From an uncultured Clostridia bacterium (GTDB lineage Bacteria > Bacillota > Clostridia > TANB77 > CAG-508), in the NCBI GenBank assembly GCA_944390505.1, contig CALXQF010000006.1, positions 1-21,968 on the forward strand: 21,968 bases of DNA, read 5' to 3'. The translations under genes and the position numbers were made by a program. Under the pieces are notes generated by a model. It worked only from the letters and a program-made list of their open reading frames with translations, did no database searches and had not been told where the DNA came from. Positions 6,760-14,454 of the stretch are shown piece by piece. Within the stretch, counting starts at the first letter, position 1. Each line of letters opens with the position of its first letter.

Positions 6760-7451
6760 TTTATTGTACTAATTTTTATTTATTTCTTTATTCCAAATTG
6801 CATTTAACTTTTCACTTAACAATTTCTTTATTTCTATCAATTTTTATGATTATTTTATTAATTACTTATTTTTATTAAATTATTTTTTTGATAAAATAAT
6901 AAAAATTTTATCTTATATTTACTTAATATTTAATACTTATAAAATAATTTTAAATTTTTTATTTTTTTTGAATAAAATAAAAATAAAATTACATAATAAG
7001 AGTATAAGGTTGATATTAGTTCAAATAAGAATTTGATAGGGTTATAATTTTTAGTTTTATCAAATTCGAGCAAAGATTTATTGTTGCTTATATTAGGTGA
7101 TAATAGGTCGGCGATGAGAATCAATTATTTGTATTTAAGCTGTATTTATTTTACTTTTGTTATTTTAATGAAAATAGAATGTTAATATATGGTTGAAAAT
7201 AGAGATAATTGATTCAAAGTTAAGATTACTCTTGTATTTATTAATGATTGCTATTAGTCCTTCTAGGATGAATGTGGTTATTGAAAGTGCATTTGTAGTC
7301 GAGCGACTGATTTATTTATTTGATGAATAGCTTATTTGTGCAGTAATGTACATTAGGTTAATAATTAGGTAAATAGGTTTTAGCTGAAGATTAATATTGG
7401 CTTTATCGATAATAGCAGATAAGATTTTTCTTATCTGCTATTAAAATATTA
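6760..7451. other. Gene-free stretch with reversed G/C skew at 7020-7400
   Basis: No intact gene is supported between the deoxyribosyltransferase-like gene and gyrB. From about 7020 to 7400 the plus strand is clearly G-rich over C (for example 7261-7380, about 28 G to 8 C by eye). This is opposite to the minus-strand genes around it. Plus-strand frames give short protein-like stretches broken by stops, such as LSNSSKDLLLLILGD (within 7060-7105) and SPSRMNVVIESAF (around 7255-7300). A decayed plus-strand gene or a structured RNA would both fit. The 64-codon minus-strand frame at 6930-7124 looks like an antisense shadow. Confidence 0.35.
7411..7442 (-). terminator. Strong hairpin just after gyrB
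   Basis: The 13-bp arms AATAGCAGATAAG and CTTATCTGCTATT pair perfectly around a 6-base loop, 9 bases beyond the gyrB stop codon. There is no long T-run after the stem on either strand. It is probably a weak terminator or a 3'-end protecting stem rather than a textbook intrinsic terminator. Confidence 0.6.
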
Positions 7452-9383
7452 TTATACATCCAAGTTTCTAACATATTTTGCATTTTCTTCAATAAATTTT
7501 CTTCTTGGTTCAATTTCATCTCCCATTAATAGTGTAAAGATTGCATCTGCTTTCATAGCATCTTCCATTGTTACTTTAATTAAAATTCTTTTTTCAGGAT
7601 CCATTGTTGTTTCCCATAATTGTTCTGGGTTCATCTCTCCAAGACCTTTATATCTTTGAATTCCAACTTGATCTCTTGCAATTTTCTTTTCTTCTAATTC
7701 TTTAAATGCCCTTGCTAAATCATCATCTGTATAACAATAAATATCTTCCATTCCTTTTTTAGATAATTTATATAATGGTGGTTGTGCTAAATACACATTT
7801 CCATTTTCTATTAATGGTCTCATATATCTAAAGAAGAACGTTAATAATAATGTTCTAATGTGTGCCCCATCTACATCGGCATCAGCCATAATAATAACTT
7901 TTCCATAACGAATTTTGCTAATATCAAAATCTTTTCCAATTCCTGCACCTACTGCTAAAATAACTGGCTGCAATTTATCATTATTGTAAATTTTATCTGC
8001 TCTTGATTTTTCTACATTAAGCATCTTACCCCATAAAGGAAGTATTGCTTGAAATTTTCTATCTCTTCCCTGTTTTGCGCTACCTCCTGCAGAGTCTCCC
8101 TCTACAATATATACTTCACATTCTTCTGGATTTTTGCTACTGCAATCTGCTAATTTTCCTGGTAATGTAGAAGTTTCTAATGCACTTTTTCTTCTTACTA
8201 ATTCTCTTGCTTTTCTTGCTGCTTCTCTTGCACGTGATGCATTGATACATTTTTCTAGTATTGCTTTTCCTACTGCTGGATTTTCTTCTAAAAAAGTAGA
8301 TAGTGCATCATTTACTAAACTAGAAACAATACCTGTCACATTACTGTTTCCTAATTTCGTCTTAGTTTGTCCTTCAAATTGAGGTTCTTTTACTTTGACT
8401 GAAACAACTGCAGTAATTCCTTCTCTGATATCTTCTCCTAACAAATTAGGGTCTTTTTCTTTAATTAAATTATGTGCTCTTGCATAATCATTAAATGCTT
8501 TTGTTAACCCTCTTTTAAATCCTTCTAGATGAGTTCCACCTTCAATTGTATTAATATTATTTACAAATGTATAAATATTTTCTGAATAAGCTGTTGTATA
8601 TTGAAATGCAACTTCTACTGGTACTTCCCCGTCTTTTTCAATATAAATTGGTTTATCATGAATTTTTTCTTTATTTTTGTTTAAATATTCTACAAATGAA
8701 TTTAATCCACCTTCAAAATGAAATTCTGCTTTTTTAATATTTTCTGGATCTCTTAAATCTTGAATATTAATTTTTAGACCTTTTGTTAAAAATGCTATTT
8801 CTCTAAATCTTGTTTCTAAAGTTTCATATTCATAATTTAATGTTTCAAAAATAGTTCCATCTGCTAAAAATCTAACTTTTGTACCTGTTTTATCAGAATC
8901 TCCTATTCTAGTTAATGTTTCTACTGTTTTTCCTCTTTCAAACTTCATTTCATAGATTCCGCCATCTCTTTGAATGGTTACTTCTGTCCATTCAGATAAC
9001 GCATTTACAACTGATGCACCTACTCCATGAAGACCTCCAGAAACTTTATATCCACTATCTCCACCAAATTTTCCACCAGCATGTAGTTTTGTATAAACAG
9101 TTTCTGCTGCTGATATTTTTGTTTTTGGGTGTATATCTACTGGAATTCCTCTTCCATTATCTTCTACACTAATAATATTGCCTGGTTGTATTTCTATATT
9201 AATTTGTGTACAATATCCTGCTAAGGCCTCATCAACACAGTTATCTACAATTTCATAAACTAAATGATGTAATCCTCTAACAGAAACACTACCAATATAC
9301 ATTCCAGGTCTTTTTCTAACTGCTTCTAATCCTTCTAATACTTGAATTTGATCTGCACTATACTCATGTTCGAATTTTTCCAT
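7452..9383 (-). CDS. gyrB: DNA gyrase subunit B
   Basis: GyrB is the ATPase and TOPRIM subunit of gyrase, which with GyrA introduces negative supercoils ahead of and behind the replication fork. The 643-aa length is normal for the short Gram-positive form. Visible GHKL ATPase motifs are the EGLEAVRKRPGMYIGS opening, DNGRGIP and GGLHGVGASVVN. The TOPRIM segment has EGDSAGGSA and DADVDGAHIRTLL. The C-terminus has QRYKGLGEMNPEQLW and ends KYVRNLDV. AGGAGG lies 11 bases before the ATG. The MazG-like gene ends 22 bases upstream, so the two probably share a transcript. gyrA, often the next gene, is not downstream; a gene-free zone follows instead. Confidence 0.98.
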   Translation of the reverse strand: MEKFEHEYSADQIQVLEGLEAVRKRPGMYIGSVSVRGLHHLVYEIVDNCVDEALAGYCTQINIEIQPGNIISVEDNGRGIPVDIHPKTKISAAETVYTKLHAGGKFGGDSGYKVSGGLHGVGASVVNALSEWTEVTIQRDGGIYEMKFERGKTVETLTRIGDSDKTGTKVRFLADGTIFETLNYEYETLETRFREIAFLTKGLKINIQDLRDPENIKKAEFHFEGGLNSFVEYLNKNKEKIHDKPIYIEKDGEVPVEVAFQYTTAYSENIYTFVNNINTIEGGTHLEGFKRGLTKAFNDYARAHNLIKEKDPNLLGEDIREGITAVVSVKVKEPQFEGQTKTKLGNSNVTGIVSSLVNDALSTFLEENPAVGKAILEKCINASRAREAARKARELVRRKSALETSTLPGKLADCSSKNPEECEVYIVEGDSAGGSAKQGRDRKFQAILPLWGKMLNVEKSRADKIYNNDKLQPVILAVGAGIGKDFDISKIRYGKVIIMADADVDGAHIRTLLLTFFFRYMRPLIENGNVYLAQPPLYKLSKKGMEDIYCYTDDDLARAFKELEEKKIARDQVGIQRYKGLGEMNPEQLWETTMDPEKRILIKVTMEDAMKADAIFTLLMGDEIEPRRKFIEENAKYVRNLDV

Positions 9384-9405
9384 TTTTTAGATTTCCTCCT
9401 TCAAC

Positions 9406-9729
9406 TTAGCATTTCTTTCCATGTTTATACGGTCTTGTTTCATTGTATTCTACTTTTTCATTTATAATTTTATCTAAATCAATATTATAAGCCCCACAGA
9501 AATCACATATCCTTAAAATAACATCTGCTAATTCTGATGGAATACCACATGGCTTTTCACCATTTTCATAATATGTTTCATTATATTTTTTTCCTATTCT
9601 ATATTCTTCAAATGCTTCTGATAATTCTGAATGCATTAATGAAATAATTTCTCCAAAGTTTCTTTCATTTTCCCAAAAGCCATGGTCTACTGCATTTTTG
9701 TGAACTCTTTCTACTAATTCATTTAACAT
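9406..9729 (-). CDS. MazG-like / all-alpha NTP pyrophosphohydrolase
   Basis: The 107-residue protein has the MazG-type helical metal-binding pattern: EIISLMHSELSEAFEEYR (an E-x-x-x-E pair) followed by GIPSELADVILRICDFCG (the E-x-x-D pair). Such enzymes hydrolyse (d)NTPs to NMP and pyrophosphate and are thought to clean the nucleotide pool. The substrate here is unknown. The frame could open 13 codons earlier at 9768. The start at 9729 is better because the codons between encode the ribosome site itself (AAGGAG six bases before this ATG), and the upstream ATG lies within the promoter -10 region. The gene leads into gyrB, an unusual insertion into the classical recF-gyrB order. Confidence 0.85.
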   Translation of the reverse strand: MLNELVERVHKNAVDHGFWENERNFGEIISLMHSELSEAFEEYRIGKKYNETYYENGEKPCGIPSELADVILRICDFCGAYNIDLDKIINEKVEYNETRPYKHGKKC

Positions 9730-9763
9730 TTTTTTCTCCTTCCACTCCTCTTTTACCTTTATT

Positions 9764-9793
9764 ATCATATCACTAAATAGCTTTATTTTGCAA
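9764..9793 (-). promoter_or_regulatory. Promoter for the MazG-like gene and gyrB
   Basis: TTGCAA (9793-9788) and TATGAT (9769-9764) are 18 bases apart on the minus strand, about 35 bases before the preferred ATG at 9729. It is divergent from the small-RNA promoter at 9804-9831; the two -35 elements are about 10 bases apart. Confidence 0.6.
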
Positions 9794-9803
9794 ATATTTT
9801 TTA

Positions 9804-9831
9804 TTGACTTTTTTTATTTTCATGTTATAAT
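9804..9831 (+). promoter_or_regulatory. Strong plus-strand promoter of a candidate small RNA
   Basis: TTGACT (9804-9809), a 16-base spacer and a perfect TATAAT (9826-9831) point toward recF's 3' end, where no protein gene begins on the plus strand. The predicted start is about 9838. Confidence 0.7.
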
Positions 9832-9837
9832 AAAAAT

Positions 9838-9924
9838 AGGAAATGGAGAAACCACAAACGTGGTTTGCCAAGTTTATATGTGAAAACACATCTAACTCTC
9901 AAAGTTTACAGATGTGTCTTTTTT
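9838..9924 (+). ncRNA. Candidate small structured RNA, about 87 nt
   Basis: The segment runs from a near-consensus promoter to a clear intrinsic terminator and has no reading frame of note. Two hairpins are visible. One has 7-bp arms AAACCAC and GTGGTTT around an AAAC tetraloop (9849-9866). The other has 8-bp arms ACACATCT and AGATGTGT around a 16-base loop (9886-9917) and is followed by CTTTTTT. Between them is an unpaired GCCAAGTTTATATG segment. I could not match it to tmRNA, 6S, SRP RNA or a known riboswitch. It could be a free regulatory RNA. Because the second hairpin also serves the convergent recF transcript, part of it may simply be a shared terminator. Base composition is less AT-rich than the intergenic DNA around it. 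Confidence 0.6.
9886..9924. terminator. Terminator of the small RNA, probably bidirectional for recF
   Basis: ACACATCT (9886-9893) pairs with AGATGTGT (9910-9917). On the plus strand the stem is followed by CTTTTTT. On the minus strand, about 15 bases beyond the recF stop, it is followed by a short TTTT, so it can serve both convergent transcripts. Confidence 0.7.
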
Positions 9925-9938
9925 GGTTGATTATCTTT

Positions 9939-11015
9939 TCATAATATTTTTCCTTCTTGAACCTGATATATCTGATAATCTTTTCCTAAATCCAACTCTT
10001 CTAACTCCATTTTATCTGTACAAGTAATAATGACTTGTGTATCTTTAATATATTGTAAAAAACTTTTTCTCCTATTTTCATCTAATTCTGACATAAAATC
10101 ATCTAATAATAAAATGGGATACTCCCCTATTTCATCATAAATCACATATAATTCTGCTAATTTTAAAGTAAGGATAGATGTTCTATGTTGCCCTTGTGAA
10201 CCATAAATTCCTACTTCTTTTTCATTAATCAAAGTTTGAAAATCATCACGATGAATTCCTTTTGTGGTAAAACCTTTGATAATATCTAATTTTCTTCTTT
10301 GTTTTAATAACTCTAAATAACTTTCTTTATTTTCACATTCTGAAAGATATTCTATTTTTAGTTCTTCTTTTTCATTTGTTATTTGCATATGAATTACTTT
10401 TATTTTTTGTTTTAATTTCTCTATAAATTCATTTCTGTATTTCCAGATAGTTACTGCATATTCGGCCAATTTTTCATCCCAAATTTCTAACATTTCTTCT
10501 GATTTATTTTCTTCTTTTATTTGCCTTAAATAATTATTTCTTTGTTCTAATGTTTTTAAATATAAATTTAAAGTATAAACATAATTTGGTCTTAATTGTC
10601 CTATCATCATGTCTAAAAATCTTCTTCTTTCTGCCGGACCATTTTTTAATATTTGAATATCATCTGGAGTAAAAATCACTAAATTTAAATTTCCTACTAA
10701 TTCACTTAATTTTTTAATTTTTACCCCATTTACTTCTATTTGTTTTTTATTTGCTAATATTATTTTTATTTTTCCACTTCTATCAGACTTTTGATATTGT
10801 AATTCTACTTGTGTATATTCTTTTCCAAGTTGTATCATTTCTTTTTCTTTGGAAGTACGAAATGATTTTCCAAATCCACATAAAAAGATAGATTCCAAAA
10901 TATTCGTCTTTCCTTGTGCATTATTTCCATAAAATACATTAATATGTGGATTTAAGTTAATTATTTGTTCATTATAATTACGAAAATTAATTAAATTAAT
11001 TTGATTTATTTGCAT
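9939..11015 (-). CDS. recF: DNA replication and repair protein RecF
   Basis: RecF is an SMC-like ABC ATPase that acts with RecO and RecR to load RecA at single-strand gaps. The 358-aa length is typical. Visible are the N-terminal NFRNY motif, Walker A NNAQGKTNILES, the ABC signature region GSQGQHRTSIL and Walker B ILLLDDFMSELDENRR with the D-loop. A modest AAGG lies 8 bases before the ATG. It follows dnaN with 108 non-coding bases. The small S4-domain gene (yaaA) found between dnaN and recF in Bacillus is absent. The 5' leader contains a copy of the GTTACAATT...GTAACTGTTATATA repeat that recurs before parA. Confidence 0.97.
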   Translation of the reverse strand: MQINQINLINFRNYNEQIINLNPHINVFYGNNAQGKTNILESIFLCGFGKSFRTSKEKEMIQLGKEYTQVELQYQKSDRSGKIKIILANKKQIEVNGVKIKKLSELVGNLNLVIFTPDDIQILKNGPAERRRFLDMMIGQLRPNYVYTLNLYLKTLEQRNNYLRQIKEENKSEEMLEIWDEKLAEYAVTIWKYRNEFIEKLKQKIKVIHMQITNEKEELKIEYLSECENKESYLELLKQRRKLDIIKGFTTKGIHRDDFQTLINEKEVGIYGSQGQHRTSILTLKLAELYVIYDEIGEYPILLLDDFMSELDENRRKSFLQYIKDTQVIITCTDKMELEELDLGKDYQIYQVQEGKIL

Positions 11016-11041
11016 TTAAGATACCTTTTTTCTTTTTTCAT

Positions 11042-11087
11042 TATATAACAGTTACTATATATATTAAATATGTCTGTAAATTGTAAC
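11042..11087 (-). repeat. 46-bp repeated unit in the recF leader
   Basis: Read on the minus strand (11087 to 11042) it starts GTTACAATTTACAG and ends AGTAACTGTTATATA. The same arrangement occurs at 21400-21444 (plus) and 21507-21468 (minus), where two units form a large palindrome. Matching ends and similar spacing make this a real repeated unit rather than AT-rich chance. Confidence 0.65.
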
Positions 11088-11123
11088 GAAACAATAAGAT
11101 GACAACTGTAAAAAAGATTTTTT

Positions 11124-12242
11124 CTACTCCTTCATTCTAATAGGAAGTACCATATAAATATAATCCCCATTTTCTTCTGTTGGTCTAATAATACATGGAG
11201 AAATGCTAGAGCCAAAATCAATAAATACTTCTGGGTCATCTATGGCACGAAGTGCATCTAAGAAATATTTTGGATTAAATCCTGCTTCTAAATTCTGTCC
11301 TTCTGTTTCAACAAACATTTCCTCTTTTGCATCTCCTGTTTGGTTTGTACAAGAAATAACTACCTTCCCTATTTCTACATTTACTTTAACAGGATATTTC
11401 TTCTCTTTTTCTATACTAGATGCAGAAATTAAACTAACTCTTTCAAAACAGTTTTGAATGGCATTTTTGTCCACTCTAATTCTAGTTTCCCAAGTTTCTG
11501 GAATTACACTTGCATAATTTAGAAATTCTCCATCTAATAAACGAGTAACAATTTTGCAATTTTCCATTTCAAATAGAGCTTGATTTTTAGAAACTCCTAT
11601 TTTAATGGTATCAAATGAATCTGTTAAAATTTTATTAATTTCATTTAGTGTTCTTCCTGGAATGACTGCTGAAAAATCATTAACACTAGATTGCAAAAAT
11701 TTACTTTTCCATGCAAGTCTAAATCCATCTACTGCAACAACATTTAATTTGTTATTTCTAATTTCAAATAAACATCCTGTAAAAATTGGTCTATTTTCTT
11801 CTGTACTAACAGCAAAAATTGTTTTTCTAACCATATCTTTTAAAGAATTTTGTTCAATTTCAATTGAGTTTTCAATATCAATTTTTGGTAGTTCAGGAAA
11901 TTCATCTGGATTCATTGTTGCGAGTTTATATAAAGATCCTTCACATTCAATTACTAATAGATTATTTTCATTAATGGCAATATGAATTTCACTATCTGGA
12001 AGTTTACGAATAATTTCACTAAACATAATAGCATTTACTACAGTTGCTCCTTGTTCTAAAACTTCACAATTCATAATATATTCAATTCCTATTTCTAAAT
12101 CATAGGTTGTAAATTTTACTTCTTTATCATTTGTTTGAATTAAAATTCCTTCCAATATAGGCATAGTTGTTTTACTAGCAACTGCTTTTGTTACGGAATT
12201 AATGGCTTTAAGGATTGTATCCTTTTCACAAACAATTTTCAT
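11124..12242 (-). CDS. dnaN: DNA polymerase III sliding clamp (beta subunit)
   Basis: DnaN is the ring-shaped clamp that tethers the replicative polymerase and many repair enzymes to DNA. The 372-aa length and the three-domain layout are standard. Recognisable blocks are the MKIVCEKDTILKAINSVTKAV opening, TMPILEGILIQ, RPIFTGCLFE in the middle domain, VAVDGFRLAW and the C-terminal tail YMVLPIRMKE. AAGGAGG lies 11 bases before the ATG. It lies downstream of dnaA across the dnaA-dnaN half of oriC, the usual arrangement in Bacillota. Confidence 0.98.
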   Translation of the reverse strand: MKIVCEKDTILKAINSVTKAVASKTTMPILEGILIQTNDKEVKFTTYDLEIGIEYIMNCEVLEQGATVVNAIMFSEIIRKLPDSEIHIAINENNLLVIECEGSLYKLATMNPDEFPELPKIDIENSIEIEQNSLKDMVRKTIFAVSTEENRPIFTGCLFEIRNNKLNVVAVDGFRLAWKSKFLQSSVNDFSAVIPGRTLNEINKILTDSFDTIKIGVSKNQALFEMENCKIVTRLLDGEFLNYASVIPETWETRIRVDKNAIQNCFERVSLISASSIEKEKKYPVKVNVEIGKVVISCTNQTGDAKEEMFVETEGQNLEAGFNPKYFLDALRAIDDPEVFIDFGSSISPCIIRPTEENGDYIYMVLPIRMKE

Positions 12243-12575
12243 ATTGGCTTTTGCCTCCTTTATTATATAATAAATAAATAATATTAGTAGTAGTAATAGT
12301 AGGTATTGTGGATTGTGTGGAAAACCACTTCAAATCCTTATATCCCTAGTAAAATTTCTGTTGATAATTTTGTGGATAACTCAAAAAGTTATCTACAGTT
12401 TCCATTTTTGAATGTGGAAAATTAGTTATCAACAAGTTATTCACAAGTAATTCACACCCTATTGTGGATATCTAATGTAAGAGTTCCGTAAGAAGAATTT
12501 GAATTCCTTTTTACAAACGAATGATTTTCAAAACATATTTTTTTTAAAAATCAATTTTTGTTTGATATCAAAAGA
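12243..12575. other. oriC: oriC, dnaA-dnaN half: DnaA-box cluster and unwinding region
   Basis: The strip contains many 9-mers close to the DnaA box TTATNCACA. Perfect ones are TGTGGATAA at 12371-12379 and TTATTCACA at 12437-12445. Eight-of-nine matches are at 12316-12324, 12389-12397, 12426-12434, 12448-12456 and 12464-12472, and a weaker one is at 12307-12315. At the dnaN end, an AT-only run (12261-12284) precedes a TAG-repeat block and two abutting boxes. No gene is present. Position between dnaA and dnaN, box density and the AT-rich flank together support an origin. Confidence 0.9.
12285..12324 (+). promoter_or_regulatory. DnaA-trio element with two adjoining DnaA boxes (basal unwinding system)
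   Basis: Six triplets TAG TAG TAG TAA TAG TAG run from 12285 to 12302, followed after four bases by tandem boxes TGTGGATTG (12307-12315) and TGTGGAAAA (12316-12324). In Bacillus subtilis the DnaA-trio (5'-(T/A)A(G/A) repeats) beside two DnaA boxes directs DnaA onto the single strand that is opened. Orientation and order are the same here, with the AT-rich DNA to be melted at 12261-12284. Confidence 0.75.
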
Positions 12576-13907
12576 TTAATTTTCAAATAATGAGTTTTTC
12601 ACAGTTTCCACAATTAGTTTTGTGTTAGAATTTTCTTTTACCTCTTTTGCAATTTTATTACAAGCATGCATTACTGTGGAATGATCTCTTTTTCCAAAGG
12701 CTTGTCCTATTTTTGGAGTAGAAATTTGTGCAATATCTCTGCAAAAATACATGGCAATCTGTCTAGGAAAGGCAACATCATTTGATCTTCTAGAACCTTT
12801 TAAATCATCTACTGTAATATTAAAATATTTTGCAACAACATCTTGGATGTATTCAATAGAAAGCACAGTATTATTATGTGCAACAACATCTGCAATTGCT
12901 TTATTAGATAATTCCATACTAATTGGACTATTAGTTAAAGATGATAATGCAATTAATTTATTTAATGTACCTTCTAATTCTCTAATATTCGTATCAATTT
13001 TGGTAGCAATATTAGATAAAATTTCATCATCTATTAAAATGTTTTCTAATTGTGCTTTTTTCTTTAATATTGCCATACGGGTTTCATAATCTGGATTTGA
13101 AATATCTGCAATTAATCCCCATTCAAAACGAGTTCTTAATCTATCTTCTAATGGTTGAATATCTTTTGGAGGTCTATCACTAGAAAGAATAATTTGTTTT
13201 CCATCTTCATGTAATGCATTAAATGTATGGAAAAATTCTTCTTGTATTCTTTCTTTTCCAGCAATAAATTGAATATCATCAATTAACAATACATCAATAC
13301 TACGATATTTGTTACGGAACATTTCATTTTTATTATCTTTAATGGCATTAATTAATTGATTTGTAAATTTTTCAGAAGTGACATATAAAATATTAGCGTT
13401 TTTATTATTTTTTAAAATTTCATTTCCAATTGCATGCATTAAATGAGTTTTGCCAAGCCCAACTCCCCCATATAAAAATAAAGGATTGTATGCAGTAGCA
13501 GGTGCTTCTGCAACAGCTAATGCCGCAGCATGTGCAAAACGATTATTATTTCCTACTACAAAACTATCAAAAGTATATTTTGGATTCAAATTTGAGTTAG
13601 AATAAGTAGCTGGAACTTCAGAAAAATGATTTGTTTGCTCTGTTTCCCCTACTTCTTCTGCTGAAATTACTTTTATTTCATAATCAATATGAGTAATAAA
13701 ACTAAAGGTATTTTTAATAAGTGGCAAATACCTTGATTCTAACATATTTTTATGTAAAAAATTTGGGGTAAGAATGGTGATAACATTGTTATCGATTGAT
13801 TGAATTTCTATGTCTTGAATCCAAGTAGTATAAGAAATTCCTGTTACTTCTGACTTTAATAAATCTTTAGCTTTTGTAAGTAGTTCGTTTATTTCTGCTT
13901 TTTGCAT
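12576..13907 (-). CDS. dnaA: Chromosomal replication initiator protein DnaA
   Basis: DnaA binds the origin boxes flanking its own gene, forms an ATP-dependent filament and melts oriC. The four-domain layout is visible: an N-terminal domain I with TTWIQDIEI, a short variable linker around residues 85-105, an AAA+ domain beginning NPKYTFDSFVVG with Walker A GGVGLGKTH and Walker B LLIDDIQF, and a C-terminal DNA-binding domain with the signature DHSTVMHACNKI. The frame can begin at a TTG at 13916, but that lies one base from the GGAAGG ribosome site. The ATG at 13907, 10 bases after it, gives 443 aa and is the better start. Autoregulation by the adjacent boxes at 13965-13996 is likely (inference). 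Confidence 0.98.
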   Translation of the reverse strand: MQKAEINELLTKAKDLLKSEVTGISYTTWIQDIEIQSIDNNVITILTPNFLHKNMLESRYLPLIKNTFSFITHIDYEIKVISAEEVGETEQTNHFSEVPATYSNSNLNPKYTFDSFVVGNNNRFAHAAALAVAEAPATAYNPLFLYGGVGLGKTHLMHAIGNEILKNNKNANILYVTSEKFTNQLINAIKDNKNEMFRNKYRSIDVLLIDDIQFIAGKERIQEEFFHTFNALHEDGKQIILSSDRPPKDIQPLEDRLRTRFEWGLIADISNPDYETRMAILKKKAQLENILIDDEILSNIATKIDTNIRELEGTLNKLIALSSLTNSPISMELSNKAIADVVAHNNTVLSIEYIQDVVAKYFNITVDDLKGSRRSNDVAFPRQIAMYFCRDIAQISTPKIGQAFGKRDHSTVMHACNKIAKEVKENSNTKLIVETVKNSLFEN

Positions 13908-14269
13908 TTTTTTCAATCCTTCCAGAATATAATTTCAAGATAAAATAGAAAAAATGAAATAAAGTTATCCACAGAGTTATCCACAACTGTGAATAAGTAA
14001 ACCTCATAAATCCGCATAAATAGACAAAATATTATCTTTATTGACATAATTCAAATAAAACTTGTTAACAATAATTGCCTATTTTCCCTATATTTCTATA
14101 TCATATCAAAAATCGAAATCAATAGTCAATACTCTAAAAAATAAAATACAAAAATTGTTGTTATATATTGACATAATCATGAAAACTGGTGTATAATAAT
14201 AAAGCTTATAAGAATTTGTAAAAATCCATTTAGGTGGTTTTATATAGCAAAAGTGTAGGAGGTGCAAAA
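13908..14269. other. oriC: oriC, dnaA-rpmH half: second DnaA-box cluster
   Basis: Three tightly spaced DnaA boxes lie just upstream of dnaA: TTATCCACA at 13965-13973, TTATCCACA at 13977-13985 and TGTGAATAA (inverted TTATTCACA) at 13988-13996. All fit TTATNCACA exactly. They probably repress dnaA transcription and form the incA/B-like half of a bipartite origin as in Bacillus. The rest of the stretch is AT-rich, carries a TTGTTAACAA palindrome near 14063 and ends in the rpmH promoter. No protein gene is seen. Confidence 0.88.
14168..14197 (+). promoter_or_regulatory. rpmH promoter
   Basis: A perfect TTGACA (14168-14173) and a perfect TATAAT (14192-14197) are separated by 18 bases, with a TG dinucleotide just before the -10 box. 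This is the strongest plus-strand promoter in the origin region, and leads to rpmH about 70 bases on. Confidence 0.85.
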
Positions 14270-14404
14270 ATGAAAAGAACATATCAACCTAAAAAAAGAC
14301 AAGAACAAAAAGAGCATGGTTTTATGAAAAGAATGCAAACAAAATCAGGAAGAAATGTATTAAAAGCTAGACGTGCAAAAGGTAGAAAAAAATTAAGTGC
14401 GTAA
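14270..14404 (+). CDS. rpmH: 50S ribosomal protein L34
   Basis: The 44-residue product starts MKRTYQPKKRQEQKEHGFMK, then KRMQTKSGRNVLKARRAKGR, and ends KKLSA. This is the full invariant L34 pattern of a very basic small protein of the large ribosomal subunit. The start is fixed by AGGAGGTG six bases before the ATG. It is the first plus-strand gene right of oriC, divergent from dnaA, the conserved arrangement in Bacillota. A terminator follows immediately, so rpmH is largely transcribed alone, with readthrough possibly feeding rnpA. Confidence 0.97.
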   Translation: MKRTYQPKKRQEQKEHGFMKRMQTKSGRNVLKARRAKGRKKLSA

Positions 14405-14407
14405 GAT

Positions 14408-14439
14408 AAAAGGTCACGTAATCAAAAGTGACCTTTTTT
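14408..14439 (+). terminator. Terminator/attenuator after rpmH
   Basis: AAAAGGTCAC and GTGACCTTTT form a 10-bp stem around a 10-base loop, ending in a run of six T. It lies between rpmH and rnpA and would reduce rnpA expression relative to rpmH. Confidence 0.85.
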
Positions 14440-14454
14440 GAATTGAGTGATTAG

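Noticed and set aside
6930..7124. Minus-strand frame of 64 codons
   Set aside because: No ribosome site, Tyr/Phe/Lys-rich AT-driven composition, and the local G/C skew favours the other strand.
8233..8246. CACGTG core resembling parS
   Set aside because: It lies inside gyrB (GCACGTGATGC) and the flanks do not match the parS arms; a similar CACGTG in mnmE near 17567 fails in the same way.
9730..9768. Upstream ATG for the MazG-like gene
   Set aside because: The extra 13 codons consist of the ribosome site and part of the promoter -10 region.
9838..9924. Known riboswitch, 6S, SRP or tmRNA identity for the small RNA
   Set aside because: None of the conserved sequences I know for these classes (for example the SRP tetraloop helix or the fluoride and preQ1 cores) is present.
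13908..13916. TTG start for dnaA at 13916
   Set aside because: Only one base separates it from the GGAAGG ribosome site; the ATG at 13907 is properly spaced.
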